A DNA stretch of 5,143 nt, taken from assembly GCA_035606665.1 (NCBI GenBank), contig DATNEY010000055.1:1-5143 (forward strand). Reading direction: 5' to 3'. This DNA is from DASUGC01 sp035606665. Lineage in GTDB: Bacteria > Acidobacteriota > Vicinamibacteria > Vicinamibacterales > SCN-69-37. The notes beneath the pieces were generated by a model. That model saw only the letters and a program-made list of their open reading frames with translations. It did no database searches and was not told where the DNA came from. Made by a program: the position numbers and the translations under genes. Positions 5,003 to 5,143 of the stretch are shown one piece after another (the first letter of the stretch is position 1; each line of letters begins with the position of its first letter).

Positions 5003-5143
5003 ATGAGACTCTGGTTGGCACTCGCGTCGGCATTGACCCTGGGCGCCCTTGCGCACGCGCAGCAACACGCTCCGGCCGCAGGTATCCACGTCGATCCCGC
5101 GAAAGTCGCGGAGGCGCTGGCGAAAGGCGGCACGCTGGTGACG
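5003..5143 (+). CDS. Secreted protein, N-terminus only (possibly cupin-type)
   Basis: Starts at ATG 5003 with GGAGGG at 4993-4998 and runs off the right edge; 47 residues are visible. Residues 1-19 (Arg2, then LWLALASALTLGALAHA) are a clear signal peptide with an A-H-A site before Gln20. The mature start contains GIHVDPAKVAEALAKGGTLVT. The V-D-x-x-K-V-x-x-A-x-A-K-G-G pattern is one I associate with secreted cupin-domain proteins of soil bacteria, but no cupin metal-binding motif is inside the window, so this is a guess. It follows the lipocalin-like gene on the same strand after 219 bases, probably with its own promoter. Confidence 0.65.
   Translation, partial: MRLWLALASALTLGALAHAQQHAPAAGIHVDPAKVAEALAKGGTLVT

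Noticed and set aside
4786..5133. Minus-strand open frame across the right-edge gene
   Set aside because: It runs antisense to a clear signal peptide and ribosome site, and its translation is Ala/Arg/Pro-rich without motifs.

Overview
The window is G+C-rich, gene-dense bacterial DNA, about two thirds G+C by eye. It reads as accessory or ordinary chromosome from a soil-type bacterium. The gene mix is a DoxX-like membrane protein, an Os1348/NHLP-type small protein, a GAF-GAF-AAA+-Fis activator, a SnoaL-like protein, a secreted lipocalin-like protein and the start of a second secreted protein. This fits Acidobacteriota (Vicinamibacteria-like) best, but that is an inference from family content; a myxobacterium or Gemmatimonadota cannot be excluded. 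I see no RNA gene, IS element, CRISPR array or phage gene.

Layout. At 2-385 (+) lies the 3' part of a DoxX-like membrane protein cut by the left edge. A 183-bp gap (386-568) follows between convergent genes and holds a perfect 10-bp inverted repeat. At 569-1203 (-) is a two-gene unit: a small Os1348-like protein (NHLP clan, the nitrile hydratase leader-like fold) followed by a protein of unknown function. The upstream reading frame ends within the start region of the next, with GTGA overlap or a nearby ATG. A 359-bp divergent intergenic region (1204-1562) separates this unit from a large sigma-54-dependent activator (1563-3548, +). The activator has two GAF sensor domains, a complete AAA+ core and a Fis-type DNA-binding domain.

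The activator converges on a SnoaL/NTF2-like gene (3588-4037, -). Upstream of that gene, a second divergent region leads to a secreted lipocalin-like protein (4292-4783, +). After a 219-bp gap, a further secreted protein starts at 5003 and runs off the right edge; its N-terminus resembles secreted cupin proteins.

The most interesting part is 569-3548. The divergent region between the NHLP unit and the activator holds a good -24/-12 (sigma-54) promoter match pointing at the activator. It also holds a weaker one pointing at the NHLP unit, and a 9-bp inverted repeat whose arms sit at similar upstream distances from both. This suggests, but does not prove, that the activator senses a small molecule through its GAF domains and controls both itself and the NHLP/hypothetical pair. 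The other genes are unlinked singletons and show no obvious pathway.
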